From Lutispora thermophila DSM 19022 (lineage in GTDB: Bacteria > Bacillota > Clostridia > Lutisporales > Lutisporaceae): a DNA stretch of 64,000 bases. The translations under genes and the position numbers were made by a program. A model generated the notes under the pieces. The model was not told where the DNA came from. It did no database searches and was given only the letters and a program-made list of their open reading frames with translations. Positions 37,071 to 45,722 of the stretch are shown here, piece by piece. The stretch covers positions 92,248 through 156,247 of the forward strand of contig NZ_FQZS01000007.1 in assembly GCF_900142105.1 (NCBI RefSeq), read 5' to 3'. The stretch's first letter is position 1; each line of letters begins with the position of its first letter.

Positions 37071-37484
37071 ATGAGTAATTTGAATATGCTAAAGAGACAA
37101 CACGGAGAAGTTTTAACAATCATAAACAATATTAAGAACTTAATGGACAATGGCAATTTAGATAAAAACGTAAATAATATTTCATTTAATATAAACATTT
37201 TGGCAGGCAAATTAAAGATGCATTTGATTTCTGAAGACAAGTTTTTGTACCCACAACTCATGAACAATGATAAAGAGGATATAAGAGATACTGCTTATAA
37301 TTTTTATAATGAAATGGGCAGTGTGGCTGATATTTTAACTTCTTTTGTTAAAAAGTATAATGTCCCTGGCAAAATTCTACAGAGTAAAGAAGACTTTATA
37401 ACAGAAAGTAGAAAAGTACTTAACTTAATACAAAATAGAATAAACAAAGAAGACAAAAAATTGTATCCTTTGCTTGAATATTAA
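37071..37484 (+). CDS. Hemerythrin-domain protein
   Basis: A 137-residue four-helix protein. Candidate di-iron ligands: H11 in RQHGEVL, H55 and E59 in KLKMHLISEDKFLYP, and acidic residues further on; later helices read YNFYNEMGSVADILTSFV and LIQNRINKEDKKLYPLL. The pattern (LKMHLxxEDxxLYP) is that of the HHE family, which binds O2 or NO or repairs iron-sulphur proteins. One of the usual histidines in the last helix is not obvious, so iron binding may differ. Likely induced by the same regulator as the DUF438 gene, because both share an identical operator. A hairpin follows the stop. Confidence 0.85.
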   Translation: MSNLNMLKRQHGEVLTIINNIKNLMDNGNLDKNVNNISFNINILAGKLKMHLISEDKFLYPQLMNNDKEDIRDTAYNFYNEMGSVADILTSFVKKYNVPGKILQSKEDFITESRKVLNLIQNRINKEDKKLYPLLEY

Positions 37485-37494
37485 TGCAGTCTTA

Positions 37495-37947
37495 CTAGGG
37501 AACCTTATGGTTCCCTTCTATATTCTTCATTACTTCAAGAAACCTTTTATGAGAGTATTCATTCCTGATATTTCTGAAATGCTCCATATCCATATATTCG
37601 CTCATTACTCGAGTTTCAAACATAACCTTCGTTAATAGGTCTTTCATATATAAAATTTTTCCATACTTTATAACCTGGAATTTTACTACTTCATCTGCAT
37701 TATTCAGAATTACTAAATCAATGTCTTCTCTGTTAAATATTCCTACAAGTTCGTCCAGAATAGATAATCTTACAAATCCATATGCTTCATTCTCAAGATA
37801 TACTGCTATATCTAAATCACTGGATTCATTATTGTTGCCTTTGGCATATGATCCAAAAATATATATAAGTTTAATTTTATATTTGTTAATCAACTCTTCT
37901 ACATATGGTGCCATAATCTCTTGTATTTCATTTATATTCTTTTCCAT
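37495..37947 (-). CDS. mntA: MntA-type nucleotidyltransferase (antitoxin of type VII TA pair)
   Basis: A 150-residue protein. The minimal nucleotidyltransferase motif is FGSYAKG at 31-37, then D44 and D46 (SSDLDIAVY). MntA adds AMP to its partner HepT and so blocks its RNase activity. It lies 3 bases downstream of hepT in the usual toxin-first order. The C-terminal half has a helical tail with MEHFRNIRNEYSHKRFLE. The 3' end overlaps the hairpin shared with the hemerythrin gene. The GSx(10)DxD pattern is complete, so it should be active. Confidence 0.9.
   Translation of the reverse strand: MEKNINEIQEIMAPYVEELINKYKIKLIYIFGSYAKGNNNESSDLDIAVYLENEAYGFVRLSILDELVGIFNREDIDLVILNNADEVVKFQVIKYGKILYMKDLLTKVMFETRVMSEYMDMEHFRNIRNEYSHKRFLEVMKNIEGNHKVP
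37497..37516. terminator. Short terminator between the hemerythrin and mntA genes
   Basis: AGGGAACC (37497-37504) pairs with GGTTCCCT (37509-37516) around a 4-base loop. It lies at the meeting point of two converging genes and overlaps the last mntA codons (GNHKVP region). Confidence 0.7.
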
Positions 37948-37950
37948 ATT

Positions 37951-38400
37951 CTATTCATCCTTGTAGTGATAGTTTTCTTCTATCCACTTTCTAACATAAT
38001 TCATATAGTCAATAAAATCATCTAATTCATACTTTAATATACGTAAGATCATATTTTCGTCAACCTTTACATAATCATGTACAAGTATATTTCTAAAACC
38101 AATCATTTTGGTTAGCTTATCAGAAAAACTTTTTGGTATAACACCTATTTCAGCCATAGAAACTATAGTCTCTTTATAGGTATTAGGCTTAACATTTTCA
38201 GTAGTTGAAATAATAATATTTGCTATATCAATAACACATTCAATACATATCTGTATTCCTCTCTCAATGCCCCAATACCTTATCATATCTTTCTTAATGT
38301 TGTCTTTGCTAATATCAAAAGATGCTTTCTTAAGAAAAACTAAATTTCCTTCCAAGTCTTTCATCTTTTTAATAATAACATCATAAACATCTTTGGTCAT
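37951..38400 (-). CDS. hepT: HepT-type RNase toxin
   Basis: A 149-residue helical protein of the HEPN/DUF86 group. The active motif is R103-x4-H108-x-Y110 (RNILVHDY), the RX4HXY of HepT toxins, which cut tRNA or mRNA. GGAGG lies seven bases before the ATG. The stop is 3 bases from the MntA start, so the pair is co-translated; together they form a type VII toxin-antitoxin locus. The presence of this pair begins the accessory stretch that runs to the tRNA cluster. Confidence 0.9.
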   Translation of the reverse strand: MTKDVYDVIIKKMKDLEGNLVFLKKASFDISKDNIKKDMIRYWGIERGIQICIECVIDIANIIISTTENVKPNTYKETIVSMAEIGVIPKSFSDKLTKMIGFRNILVHDYVKVDENMILRILKYELDDFIDYMNYVRKWIEENYHYKDE

Positions 38401-38494
38401 ATGATATCCTCCATATGTGTTTCTATACCCATATTACCATATAATGGTTATATCCCTCAACCAAAACTATTCATTGAAAGAATAACTCATAATT

Positions 38495-39013
38495 CTACCC
38501 AACTTGTTTATCCTCCTGAGACATCTTTATCAGTATCTCAGCTACTACCAAAGCATCATAAAGTCCTCTATGAGCAAGCTTATTTATGATACCTAAATGG
38601 TGTGCAACCGTATTAAGCTTATGATTCTCCAATCCAGGATAATGTCTTCGGGATAATGCTAAAGTATCTATTACCTTGTTGGTTACGTGATACCCTAGTC
38701 TCACACCTTCATAGTTTATGAATTTCATATCAAAGGAAACATTATGTGCAGCAATAGGTAAGTCTTCGATAAACTTTAAGAATAAAGGCAAAGCATCTTC
38801 TATTTTTGGAGCATTACGAACCATTTGCTGATTAATACCATTTATCTCCGTTATGTGTTTTGGAATAGTACAGCACGGATCAACAAAAGTCTGAAACTCA
38901 TCAACGATTTTATTGTTTATCACTCTCACAGCTCCTATTTCTAATATTTTGCACGGTGGAGCCAAGCCGGTGGTCTCAAGATCAAATGCAACAAAATCTC
39001 TCGGTATCTTCAT
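38495..39013 (-). CDS. DEDDh 3'-5' exonuclease (DNA polymerase III epsilon-like)
   Basis: A 172-residue single-domain exonuclease. Exo I is D11 and E13 in FDLETTG, then HITEINGINQQMVRNAP and AAHNVSFDMKFI (Exo II), and HRGLYDALVVAEIL with the final histidine and aspartate. It acts on single-stranded DNA or RNA ends; no polymerase or helicase domain is attached. The ATG at 39013 has GAGAGGT before it; an earlier in-frame ATG is not used. Monocistronic between the TA pair and the sirtuin gene. Role likely in repair or RNA processing. Confidence 0.88.
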   Translation of the reverse strand: MKIPRDFVAFDLETTGLAPPCKILEIGAVRVINNKIVDEFQTFVDPCCTIPKHITEINGINQQMVRNAPKIEDALPLFLKFIEDLPIAAHNVSFDMKFINYEGVRLGYHVTNKVIDTLALSRRHYPGLENHKLNTVAHHLGIINKLAHRGLYDALVVAEILIKMSQEDKQVG

Positions 39014-39115
39014 ATATATATACCTCTCATTTCTATAGTAGTTATTCAAATTCTACCATAGATTCTATTCTAAAACCATTTATGTTTTTGTTCTTTGCAG
39101 CATGATTTCCGTAAA

Positions 39116-39853
39116 CTACCCAACCTCCTGTAGTAGTGTATTTGTCCTTGTTAAAACATCTCTGGCACTACCCTTTATCACCAAATCAAATTGATGGCTA
39201 TGAATATCTACATCCAAATTTATATAAACCTTCTTGCCTTTGCAAAGATCTGGCAATTGACTTACTGGATACACTTGCAGACTGGTACCGATAACTATAA
39301 CCAATTCAGCTTTGCTTATCTCTTGTGTTGCATTATACAGTTCCGTATATGGCAGTGATTCTCCGAACAACACCACATTTGGTCTAAGCTTTCCACCACA
39401 ATTTGGACATGGCTTTCGTTCTAAAAACTCTGTCATTTCTGCTGGAGCATCACAGTCTTCACACCTTATAGTTCTGATATTGCCATGCAACTCATATATC
39501 TTTTCACTTCCTGCCATATGATGCAATCCATCGACATTCTGAGTAGCAATGCAACTTATGAAACCTCTTCTCTCCCAATCAGCCAGTATCTTATGTCCTT
39601 CATGCGGTTTGCAATCTCTTAAGTTTTCTATTCTCATGGTATAAAAATCTCTGAATAATTCATAATTGTTATCCAACGCATCTTTTGAAGCAACTGTCCT
39701 GGGATCTATGTTTCTCCATAAACCCTTGGAAGAACGAAAATCAGGTATGCCGCTTTCGGTAGACATGCCCGCTCCTGTCAAAACAACAGTATGTCTTGAT
39801 TCTTTTATCCAGGATGCCAGCAAAGTCAGTTTCTTTTCATCATTAAGACTCAA
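39116..39853 (-). CDS. cobB: NAD-dependent protein deacylase (sirtuin)
   Basis: A 245-residue class-type bacterial sirtuin. NAD site GAGMSTESGIPDFR (27-40), TQNVDGLH with catalytic H123 in ELHGN, and the zinc set C131, C134, C149 and C152. It removes acyl groups from lysines. The start is TTG at 39853 with AGGTGAG upstream. It is a normal stand-alone sirtuin; it is not the defence type, which has larger fused partners. The gap after it (39854-40409) contains no good gene. Confidence 0.92.
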   Translation of the reverse strand: MSLNDEKKLTLLASWIKESRHTVVLTGAGMSTESGIPDFRSSKGLWRNIDPRTVASKDALDNNYELFRDFYTMRIENLRDCKPHEGHKILADWERRGFISCIATQNVDGLHHMAGSEKIYELHGNIRTIRCEDCDAPAEMTEFLERKPCPNCGGKLRPNVVLFGESLPYTELYNATQEISKAELVIVIGTSLQVYPVSQLPDLCKGKKVYINLDVDIHSHQFDLVIKGSARDVLTRTNTLLQEVG

Positions 39854-40409
39854 ACTTTTCTCACCTACCTAAACTTTCATATGACATAATTTTTACATGA
39901 TGATATAATTATTGCAAAATATCTGCATTCGGTTTGATTATGTGGAATAAATATAATAAACAAAGGCATATTTTAGAAACTTCATAGGTACAAGTTATGA
40001 AGTGATAACACAAATAGGCAAGTGGCTTTTATCTTCTCATATTTAATTACAAAAACATTGCTTCCTTCTAAAACTCACTCTCATATTAATCTGATTGAAA
40101 TTTATAACTTGTCAGTTTGTTGTTGTCAAAGCATTAATGGACAAATCAGAGAATTTTCTCATATGCTTGGTGTTTCTATGGGAAAAATGCTTTTTACTCA
40201 ATGACCCATTTAGAACGTGAATGTAGCTTGGTGGCAGCATTTAACAAGAAAATTACCCTGCGCTCTTGTCCCCCATGCCCTTTATCTATTTCTCGAAGAA
40301 ATATGCCAAATTGGCACTCTGTCAAATAGGTACTTTTTCTTGCCTTGTATAATATAATTATCACCATCCTTAATCTAAGTTATTTTAAGTTAAGTACTAA
40401 ACTCAATAA
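39854..40409. other. Gene-free stretch with a probable transposase remnant
   Basis: This 556-base AT-rich gap has no convincing intact gene. A small frame at 40022-40204 on plus has no ribosome site or family. An ACTTCATA/TATGAAGT hairpin lies at 39979-40003. The right part (40205-40350, minus) carries a short coding-like fragment described separately. Confidence 0.5.
40205..40350 (-). pseudogene. Possible transposase fragment (ISAs1-like)
   Basis: About 50 codons without a stop on the minus strand include FLREIDKGHGGQERR and end in KWVIE. The DKGHGR-type word occurs in ISAs1-family transposases. There is no start or ribosome site, and flanking frames carry stops, so if real it is a decayed piece. 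The assignment is weak. Confidence 0.3.
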
Positions 40410-41627
40410 TTAAAGAATATACAAACACTTTCTTAGTCTTCTTAAGTCTTCATCTAATTCCTTTAGTGATACATCCATCTTGTTTATAAACTCCTGCAGA
40501 ATACGTTTCTCATTTTTGCTTACCTTTTTATCAGCAAGTGCTGTAAGCATCAGCGCATTATAGATTGATTCAAGTTCTTCTCTTTCTGTAATATGTTCTA
40601 GATCATTGAAAAAATCTTTTTCCTTAATTGTTCTTCCATTTTTTATTTCATTCCAAAACTTATCTTCCACCAGATAATTTTTCTTTATATAGTCAAGCAG
40701 AACCGTTTTATTGATATCTACTACTTCATCAGAGTAAGCCATTATTAAGCAACCTTTTGCTAATACTTTGTTGCTCTTCCCATTATCTCTGCTGATCTTA
40801 TTTACTGATTCAAAGTATTCAATAATTAATTCAGGCAATCGATAAATAGCCAAAGTATTTATTGCTACATTATGAGTATTAGTATAATCCAAGCAAGAAC
40901 GCAAAACCACTCCTGTAGCAACACCTATAATAGGTATTGCTCTTGATGCAATATCTTTTATAGATTTCTGTTTTAATTCCATCCCTAATTTGCTTTGTAT
41001 CGGCTTTAATACTTCTTTTCTACCAAATCTATTTGCTATGATTTTGCCAGTTCTGTTTACACCTTGCTTTATGGTTTCATTACCAACATGATTAGTTTTT
41101 AATCCCAAAGCAACTCCTAATATCTTGTAAGTTTCTTCAGGGTCTTCCATGTTAAGTGGCTTACCATAAACAATAGATAAATCATATATCATTTTGAGCT
41201 GATAATATATAATAGTAATTATTTCACCAAATGTAACCGAAATAAGAGATAAAAGCCCTAATATTCCTCCAGTTGCCCCAGACGTCATTCCGATTATAAT
41301 TGAAATGTTTAGATAAGATTCAATTATTTTTCTTGCAATTATATCTCTATCTTCAGAACTGTACTTATTCTTAAAGTATTCATAATTTGCATTTTCTGAA
41401 TGTGCCTCTATTACCTTCTGAACAAGCTTTGCAAACCAGTCTCCGTTATTTTTTTCCTTTTTATCTATATCTCTTAATAGCTCTTCTTTTATGCCTTTAA
41501 CTTCTTTGATTAAATCAGGGGCTTCCTTAGCAATTTTTTCGTATATCTGAGGGACATTTTTTATTATGTCTTTAGTAATATTATCTGATGTAAATGACTC
41601 CTTAAAACTCTCATTTGGGTTTTCCAT
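40410..41627 (-). CDS. EcsC-family protein with TerB-like tail
   Basis: A 405-residue protein. The middle (about 110-260) has hydrophobic glycine-rich segments (IGMTSGATGGILGLLSLISV, PIIGVATGVVLRSC) and the YYQLKMIYDLSIVYGKP stretch typical of EcsC proteins. The C-terminal 60 residues (ESIYNALMLTALADKKVSKNEKRILQEF) resemble a TerB-like helical module. EcsC of B. subtilis affects an ABC transporter, but the mechanism is unknown. The start at 41627 follows GAGGGGG by nine bases; two earlier ATGs overlap that site. It is alone, with no ecsA or ecsB nearby, which argues for an accessory gene. Confidence 0.82.
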   Translation of the reverse strand: MENPNESFKESFTSDNITKDIIKNVPQIYEKIAKEAPDLIKEVKGIKEELLRDIDKKEKNNGDWFAKLVQKVIEAHSENANYEYFKNKYSSEDRDIIARKIIESYLNISIIIGMTSGATGGILGLLSLISVTFGEIITIIYYQLKMIYDLSIVYGKPLNMEDPEETYKILGVALGLKTNHVGNETIKQGVNRTGKIIANRFGRKEVLKPIQSKLGMELKQKSIKDIASRAIPIIGVATGVVLRSCLDYTNTHNVAINTLAIYRLPELIIEYFESVNKISRDNGKSNKVLAKGCLIMAYSDEVVDINKTVLLDYIKKNYLVEDKFWNEIKNGRTIKEKDFFNDLEHITEREELESIYNALMLTALADKKVSKNEKRILQEFINKMDVSLKELDEDLRRLRKCLYIL

Positions 41628-41866
41628 CAGCATTAACCCCCTCATATATATAGCAATTCCAATCAGATCTTAAAAAGCCAATAATTACTCATTATATATA
41701 TCTTATTTCAACACAATTATATGTTAACCTTCTTAGATTAAGTCAAATTTTCCAAAAGCTGATTTCATTATAGCATATTAAATATCTAGAAATCATACAA
41801 TCATTGCCATATCATGCCTGTGGAGATCAACTTGTATATTAGAATCCTTTTACCTATATAGGCAAT

Positions 41867-41928
41867 AAGAAAGGCTTCCTTTAGAAGTGTCTAAAACAAT
41901 AAAGGAAGCTTTTCTTGAAATGCTTTTA
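41867..41928 (-). repeat. Terminator-like dispersed repeat, copy A
   Basis: AAGAAAGGCTTCCTTT (41867-41882) and AAAGGAAGCTTTTCTT (41901-41916) form a long stem; GAAATGCTTTTA follows. Copy B (46471-46532) shares stem, part of the loop and this tail; copy C (63325-63375) shares the stem only. On the minus strand it could end transcription of the glycosidase gene. The rest of 41646-41960 is AT-rich and empty. Confidence 0.65.
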
Positions 41929-41960
41929 TAGAAAAATTTATACTTTCTTAGCATTATAAA

Positions 41961-42036
41961 AAAAACACTACATTGTTATTGTAGTGCTTTCATTTATATA
42001 TTGCACCCAGAGAAACTCGTTCCCCAGACCAATTAT
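41961..42036 (-). repeat. Decayed tRNA-Arg 3'-end copy with hairpin, copy 1
   Basis: The hairpin CACTACA/TGTAGTG (41966-41986) is followed by 42003-42036, which aligns at roughly 80 percent with the 3' end of tRNA-Arg(TCG) as read on plus (CACCCAGAGAAACTCG against CGCCCAGAGGGACTCG). It has lost the CCA and the anticodon region, so it is not a working tRNA. Copy 2 at 43331-43417 has the same hairpin. Confidence 0.65.
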
Positions 42037-42054
42037 CCTATAGTATCCTTTCCA

Positions 42055-42918
42055 CTACCCTGTAACCAATACTGCACTATTTATCTTTCTGTTACTTTTG
42101 TAACCTCTCCCATTAAAATTAAGTTGACTGCTGCCACCACCATCGAGAGATACTGCACCAACAAGTCTTAGCTCATTGCATATCTTAACAAGTTTTTTCA
42201 TATCCACATTTGTTTTCACAAGCAAATACACATTATTATTTGCATCGAAACCTATTACTGTATGGTTTGTTTTTCTATATACATCTGAAAAATATTCTTC
42301 AGCATACCTGTCATAGCTAGGCAATAGCATTATGCCACTTACACCCCATATCATGTCTGGTATCTCAGTATATTTGTTTATCCGTTTACATATCAACTCT
42401 TTACCGTTCCATGCAATGGTCCCCCTTTTTCTGCCTTTCCAATCTGTTAGATGGGAATTGCTCCCCAGAGGCCTGCCTTCGTCAACAGCTAAACCCCAGC
42501 ATGAACTGGCTAGCTTTGGATTAGGCGTGTCAAAAAAAGTACCATTAACGCCATTAACTTTTGCATTGTGTAATGTATCACCTAAAATAACTATCTTTAT
42601 CTTTTGAGGTTTTGTTTTTATCAAGTATAACCCCCTACTTGGAGTTAAATATATAGTGTGTCCTAGTAGTGCTTCCCATGTTTTTTGTCCTACTATTCCA
42701 TCAATCTTTAGCCCATTATTGCTCTGAAAGGATCGGACAGCCAAGTATGTTAGTATTCCAAAGATACCATCAGCTTTTATGAATAGTAATTTTTGAAGTT
42801 CCTTTACAAAGTCACCTTTGCTGCACATTTTGAGGATAGGATAATCTAACATTCTAAGATCCTCCTTATGTCCTTCATTTATTGTTTGTAAGTAGTCTTT
42901 TAAATTCCACATCAACAT
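42055..42918 (-). CDS. Peptidoglycan-binding / phosphodiester glycosidase (NAGPA-like) protein
   Basis: A 287-residue protein. A peptidoglycan-binding domain 1 module (about 28-90: GDFVKELQKLLFIKADGIFG, VRSFQSNNGLKIDGIVGQKTW) precedes a NAGPA/DUF2233 domain (about 95-287: VNGTFFD, CWGLAVDEGRPLGSN, VSLDGGGSSQLNFNG). NAGPA-type domains cleave sugar-1-phosphodiesters; with the wall-binding module the target may be a wall glycopolymer. There is no signal peptide and no clear ribosome site. It lies between two tRNA-Arg 3'-end copies and may be cargo of an integrated element. Confidence 0.82.
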   Translation of the reverse strand: MLMWNLKDYLQTINEGHKEDLRMLDYPILKMCSKGDFVKELQKLLFIKADGIFGILTYLAVRSFQSNNGLKIDGIVGQKTWEALLGHTIYLTPSRGLYLIKTKPQKIKIVILGDTLHNAKVNGVNGTFFDTPNPKLASSCWGLAVDEGRPLGSNSHLTDWKGRKRGTIAWNGKELICKRINKYTEIPDMIWGVSGIMLLPSYDRYAEEYFSDVYRKTNHTVIGFDANNNVYLLVKTNVDMKKLVKICNELRLVGAVSLDGGGSSQLNFNGRGYKSNRKINSAVLVTG

Positions 42919-43330
42919 GTTTTAAAAGCCTTTATCGCATGCTTCAGCTATCAATGTTGCGTTGTCTCATATCCACAATGCACTCATAAAATTGCTTGGA
43001 GCAACATGAACACGAAACTTATTCATTAGGCTCACTACTTATCTTTTCTTTCCTTAATTACTATCTTCGCTTCAAGTTCAATAATTACATTCTGATACAT
43101 AGTATAGCACAATAAGGAAGACAATACTTAAAGAACCACACCCCACCCTCATAATGCTATTGCTATATTAGTGTCAATTATAAAAAGAACCTCTTCTAAG
43201 CTCCATACATCACAAAAGTACTCAATGATATTCCACTAACTATCATCCTGCTCCCTATCACTGCTAGGTGAAAAAACTCTCTTGAAGGTCATGTTTTTAT
43301 TCGGCTTCTTTTGCTTACTTTTGATATCAA
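42919..43330. other. Gene-free AT-rich stretch
   Basis: No coding frame, RNA gene or strong hairpin was found here. The stretch joins the glycosidase gene to the second tRNA-Arg-like copy. Confidence 0.5.
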
Positions 43331-43417
43331 AAAACACTACATTGCTATTGTAGTGCTTTTATTTTTTTTGGTGCGCCCAGAGGGACTTCTACCACCCAGC
43401 CAACTGACTTGAAGTAA
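43331..43417 (-). repeat. Decayed tRNA-Arg 3'-half copy with hairpin, copy 2
   Basis: The hairpin CACTACA/TGTAGTG (43335-43355) is followed by 43369-43417, which matches the 3' 49 bases of tRNA-Arg(TCG), including the CCA end; GCGCCCAGAGGGACT is identical, and about 80 percent matches overall. The T-loop and anticodon arms are damaged. The distance from copy 1 is 1,369 bases. The following 43418-43777 has no good gene; a plus-strand fragment near 43498-43560 (YDVLGVK) may be the end of an old integrase, at low confidence. Confidence 0.7.
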
Positions 43418-43777
43418 TAAAATGCAATTACAGCTTGTCTATTAAGTTTTAAAATATCCATTTTCAAGCCTTTTAAAGCTACAATGGGTCTGATACATGC
43501 TAACGATTCTATCATTTTATGATGTATTAGGAGTAAAATAGGAGCAAAAAGAATATGATCAAGCTTCAAGTATCAACATATGAACGTCTATGGACAAAAT
43601 CATAACTATCCGTAAAACAGGTAGTTTGCAGAGGTCTTCATATTCCTTAACACTTAATTTATCTATCATGTCATGTTTTTCTTATTTTCGTATATAATTC
43701 TTTATGGTTGCTTCATTATTAATTTCATCGTCTAAGAATAACACTTATTTTTTATGCTTTTGACATCTATATATAAA

Positions 43778-45478
43778 TTACATTCTTTCAGGAGCTTCAA
43801 TGCCAATTAGGTTTAACCCATTCTTAAGTGTATACTTAACAGCATATACTAACGCTAATCTCGCCTTGGTTAATGATAAATCATTTGTAAGGATTGGGTT
43901 ATCATGATAAAATTTATTGAAACAATGTGCCAATTGTGTTACATATCGTGTAATAAGAGAAGGTTCATATTTATCGTGCGCATCAATAACTATATCAGCA
44001 AATTGATATAACTTTTTAATAATCTCCATAGATGACGAGTCAGTCAAAAGAGAATAGTCAACATCATATATATCAATATCTCCAGCTTTTTCTATAATAC
44101 TACAGCAACGCGCATGTGCATATTGTACATATGGACCTGTTTCACCATCGAATGCAAGTGATTTACTCCAGGAAAAAGTATAATCCTTAATCCTGTTATT
44201 AAAGAGTTCCTGGAACACCACCGCACCTACCCCTACTTGCTTTGCCACCAATTCTTTATTTTCTAATGTTGGATTTTTTTCTTCAATTATGTTCTTTGCC
44301 ATTTCTATAGCCTTTAACAATACATCTTCAAGAAAAACAACTCGACCTTTCCTTGTAGACAATGACCCCTCTTCTAAACTAACAGTTCCAAAATCTACAT
44401 GAACTAAATCATTTGCCCAATCATACCCCATTATTTCTAATATCTTAAACAATTGTTGGAAGTGGAGTTTTTGGGGTGATCCTACTACATAAATATTCTT
44501 ATAAAATGAATATGTATCTTTTCTATATTTAGCCGCAGCTATATCTCTTGTTACATATAAGGTAGACCCATCTCTCTTGGTAACTATAGCTGGAGGCATT
44601 CCATATTCACTTAAGTCAACTATTTCAGCCCCATCTGATTTCGTCAATATGTTTTTTTCCCTTAATTCCTTAAGTACTGCGGGCATTTTATCCGAATAGA
44701 AACTTTCTCCAGCATATGAATCAAAACTAACTCCTAAGAGTCTATAAACTCTTTCAAATTCTATCAAACTAATTTCCCTAAACCATTTCCATATTTCATA
44801 TGCTTCTTCATTTCCATTCTCTAGTTTTGTAAACCAACTTCTCGCTTCATCATCAAGCAAAGGGTTTTTTTCTGCTTCATCGTGATACTTTACATATAGG
44901 CGAAGCAATTCATCAACCCCCCGCTCTTCAATATCTTTTTTATTTCCCCATAATTTATATGCTGTAATTAACTTTCCAAACTGGGTTCCATAGTCACCTA
45001 AATGATTAATACCAATAACATTATAGTTAAGGAATTTATATATTTTATAGAGGGAATTACCTATCATAGTACTTCGTATATGACCCATATGAAATGCTCT
45101 CGCAATATTTACAGATGAGTATTCAATAATCACAGTTCTTCCTTTTCCAATATCTGTAGCCCCAAATAATTCTTTTTTTTCAAGCACTTCATTTATTACA
45201 GTTTTAGCATAAAATTGTTTATTTATAGTAAAATTCAAATAGCCTGAAACAGCACTAACTGCTTCAAATAATTCATTACATTTTATTTTTTCTTTAAGTT
45301 CTTCTGCTATCATATTCGGTGATTTTCTTAATAGTCTAGATAACTTGAAACATGGAAATGCAAAATCGCCCATTTCCGTGTGCTTCGGAATCTCAATTAT
45401 ATTGTATATTTCTTCCTCTCCTATAACCCCTATTTCTTGTGCTAATATATTTGATATCATTTTTTTAAAATCAACCAT
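43778..45478 (-). CDS. argS: Arginyl-tRNA synthetase
   Basis: A 566-residue class I synthetase. The N-terminal Add1 domain spans about 1-110. The HIGH box is HMGH at 130-133, inside SVNIARAFHMGHIRST, where most ArgRS have SPNIAKPFHIGH. The KMSKS-type loop is LSTRKG near residue 385. A DALR anticodon-binding domain (LFNNRIKDYTFSW, TRYVTQLAHCFNKFYHDNPI) ends in the usual PERM. No T-box leader is seen before it. It stands alone, between a tRNA-Arg 3' copy and an IS3 remnant, 1.2 kb from tRNA-Arg(TCG). The altered HIGH-box flank and setting suggest a second or acquired copy; that is inference. Confidence 0.93.
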   Translation of the reverse strand: MVDFKKMISNILAQEIGVIGEEEIYNIIEIPKHTEMGDFAFPCFKLSRLLRKSPNMIAEELKEKIKCNELFEAVSAVSGYLNFTINKQFYAKTVINEVLEKKELFGATDIGKGRTVIIEYSSVNIARAFHMGHIRSTMIGNSLYKIYKFLNYNVIGINHLGDYGTQFGKLITAYKLWGNKKDIEERGVDELLRLYVKYHDEAEKNPLLDDEARSWFTKLENGNEEAYEIWKWFREISLIEFERVYRLLGVSFDSYAGESFYSDKMPAVLKELREKNILTKSDGAEIVDLSEYGMPPAIVTKRDGSTLYVTRDIAAAKYRKDTYSFYKNIYVVGSPQKLHFQQLFKILEIMGYDWANDLVHVDFGTVSLEEGSLSTRKGRVVFLEDVLLKAIEMAKNIIEEKNPTLENKELVAKQVGVGAVVFQELFNNRIKDYTFSWSKSLAFDGETGPYVQYAHARCCSIIEKAGDIDIYDVDYSLLTDSSSMEIIKKLYQFADIVIDAHDKYEPSLITRYVTQLAHCFNKFYHDNPILTNDLSLTKARLALVYAVKYTLKNGLNLIGIEAPERM

Positions 45479-45722
45479 ATATATCCTCCTACTGAGCTTT
45501 ATTCACTTCTTTTATGGGACTTAAAACCAATAATGTATGATATTTACTCCATATTCTATCACATATTTATATATGTGTAAATCCACTGTGAATCTTTATT
45601 TTTCTTTAGTCCCAGCTTAACATTCTCTGTTCTATATCCTAATAGATATGAAATTACACCGATTTGAGAGACACAGAGAATGGTTGATATAATAAAACCA
45701 TAATATATGGACCTGTCCATCG

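Noticed and set aside
39116-39853. Defence-type (Thoeris or prokaryotic Argonaute-linked) Sir2
   Set aside because: The protein is a compact 245-residue sirtuin with an intact zinc site and no defence partner beside it, which fits an ordinary deacylase.
40022-40204. 60-codon plus-strand frame in the 39.9-40.4 kb gap
   Set aside because: No ribosome site, odd composition and no family likeness; the region looks like decayed DNA.
43345-43569. 74-codon minus-strand frame
   Set aside because: It runs through the tRNA-Arg 3' remnant and hairpin and has no start signal, so it is a chance frame.
45479-45722. T-box leader for argS
   Set aside because: The conserved T-box bulge sequence and specifier stem are not found; a GGGACTAAA word alone is not enough.
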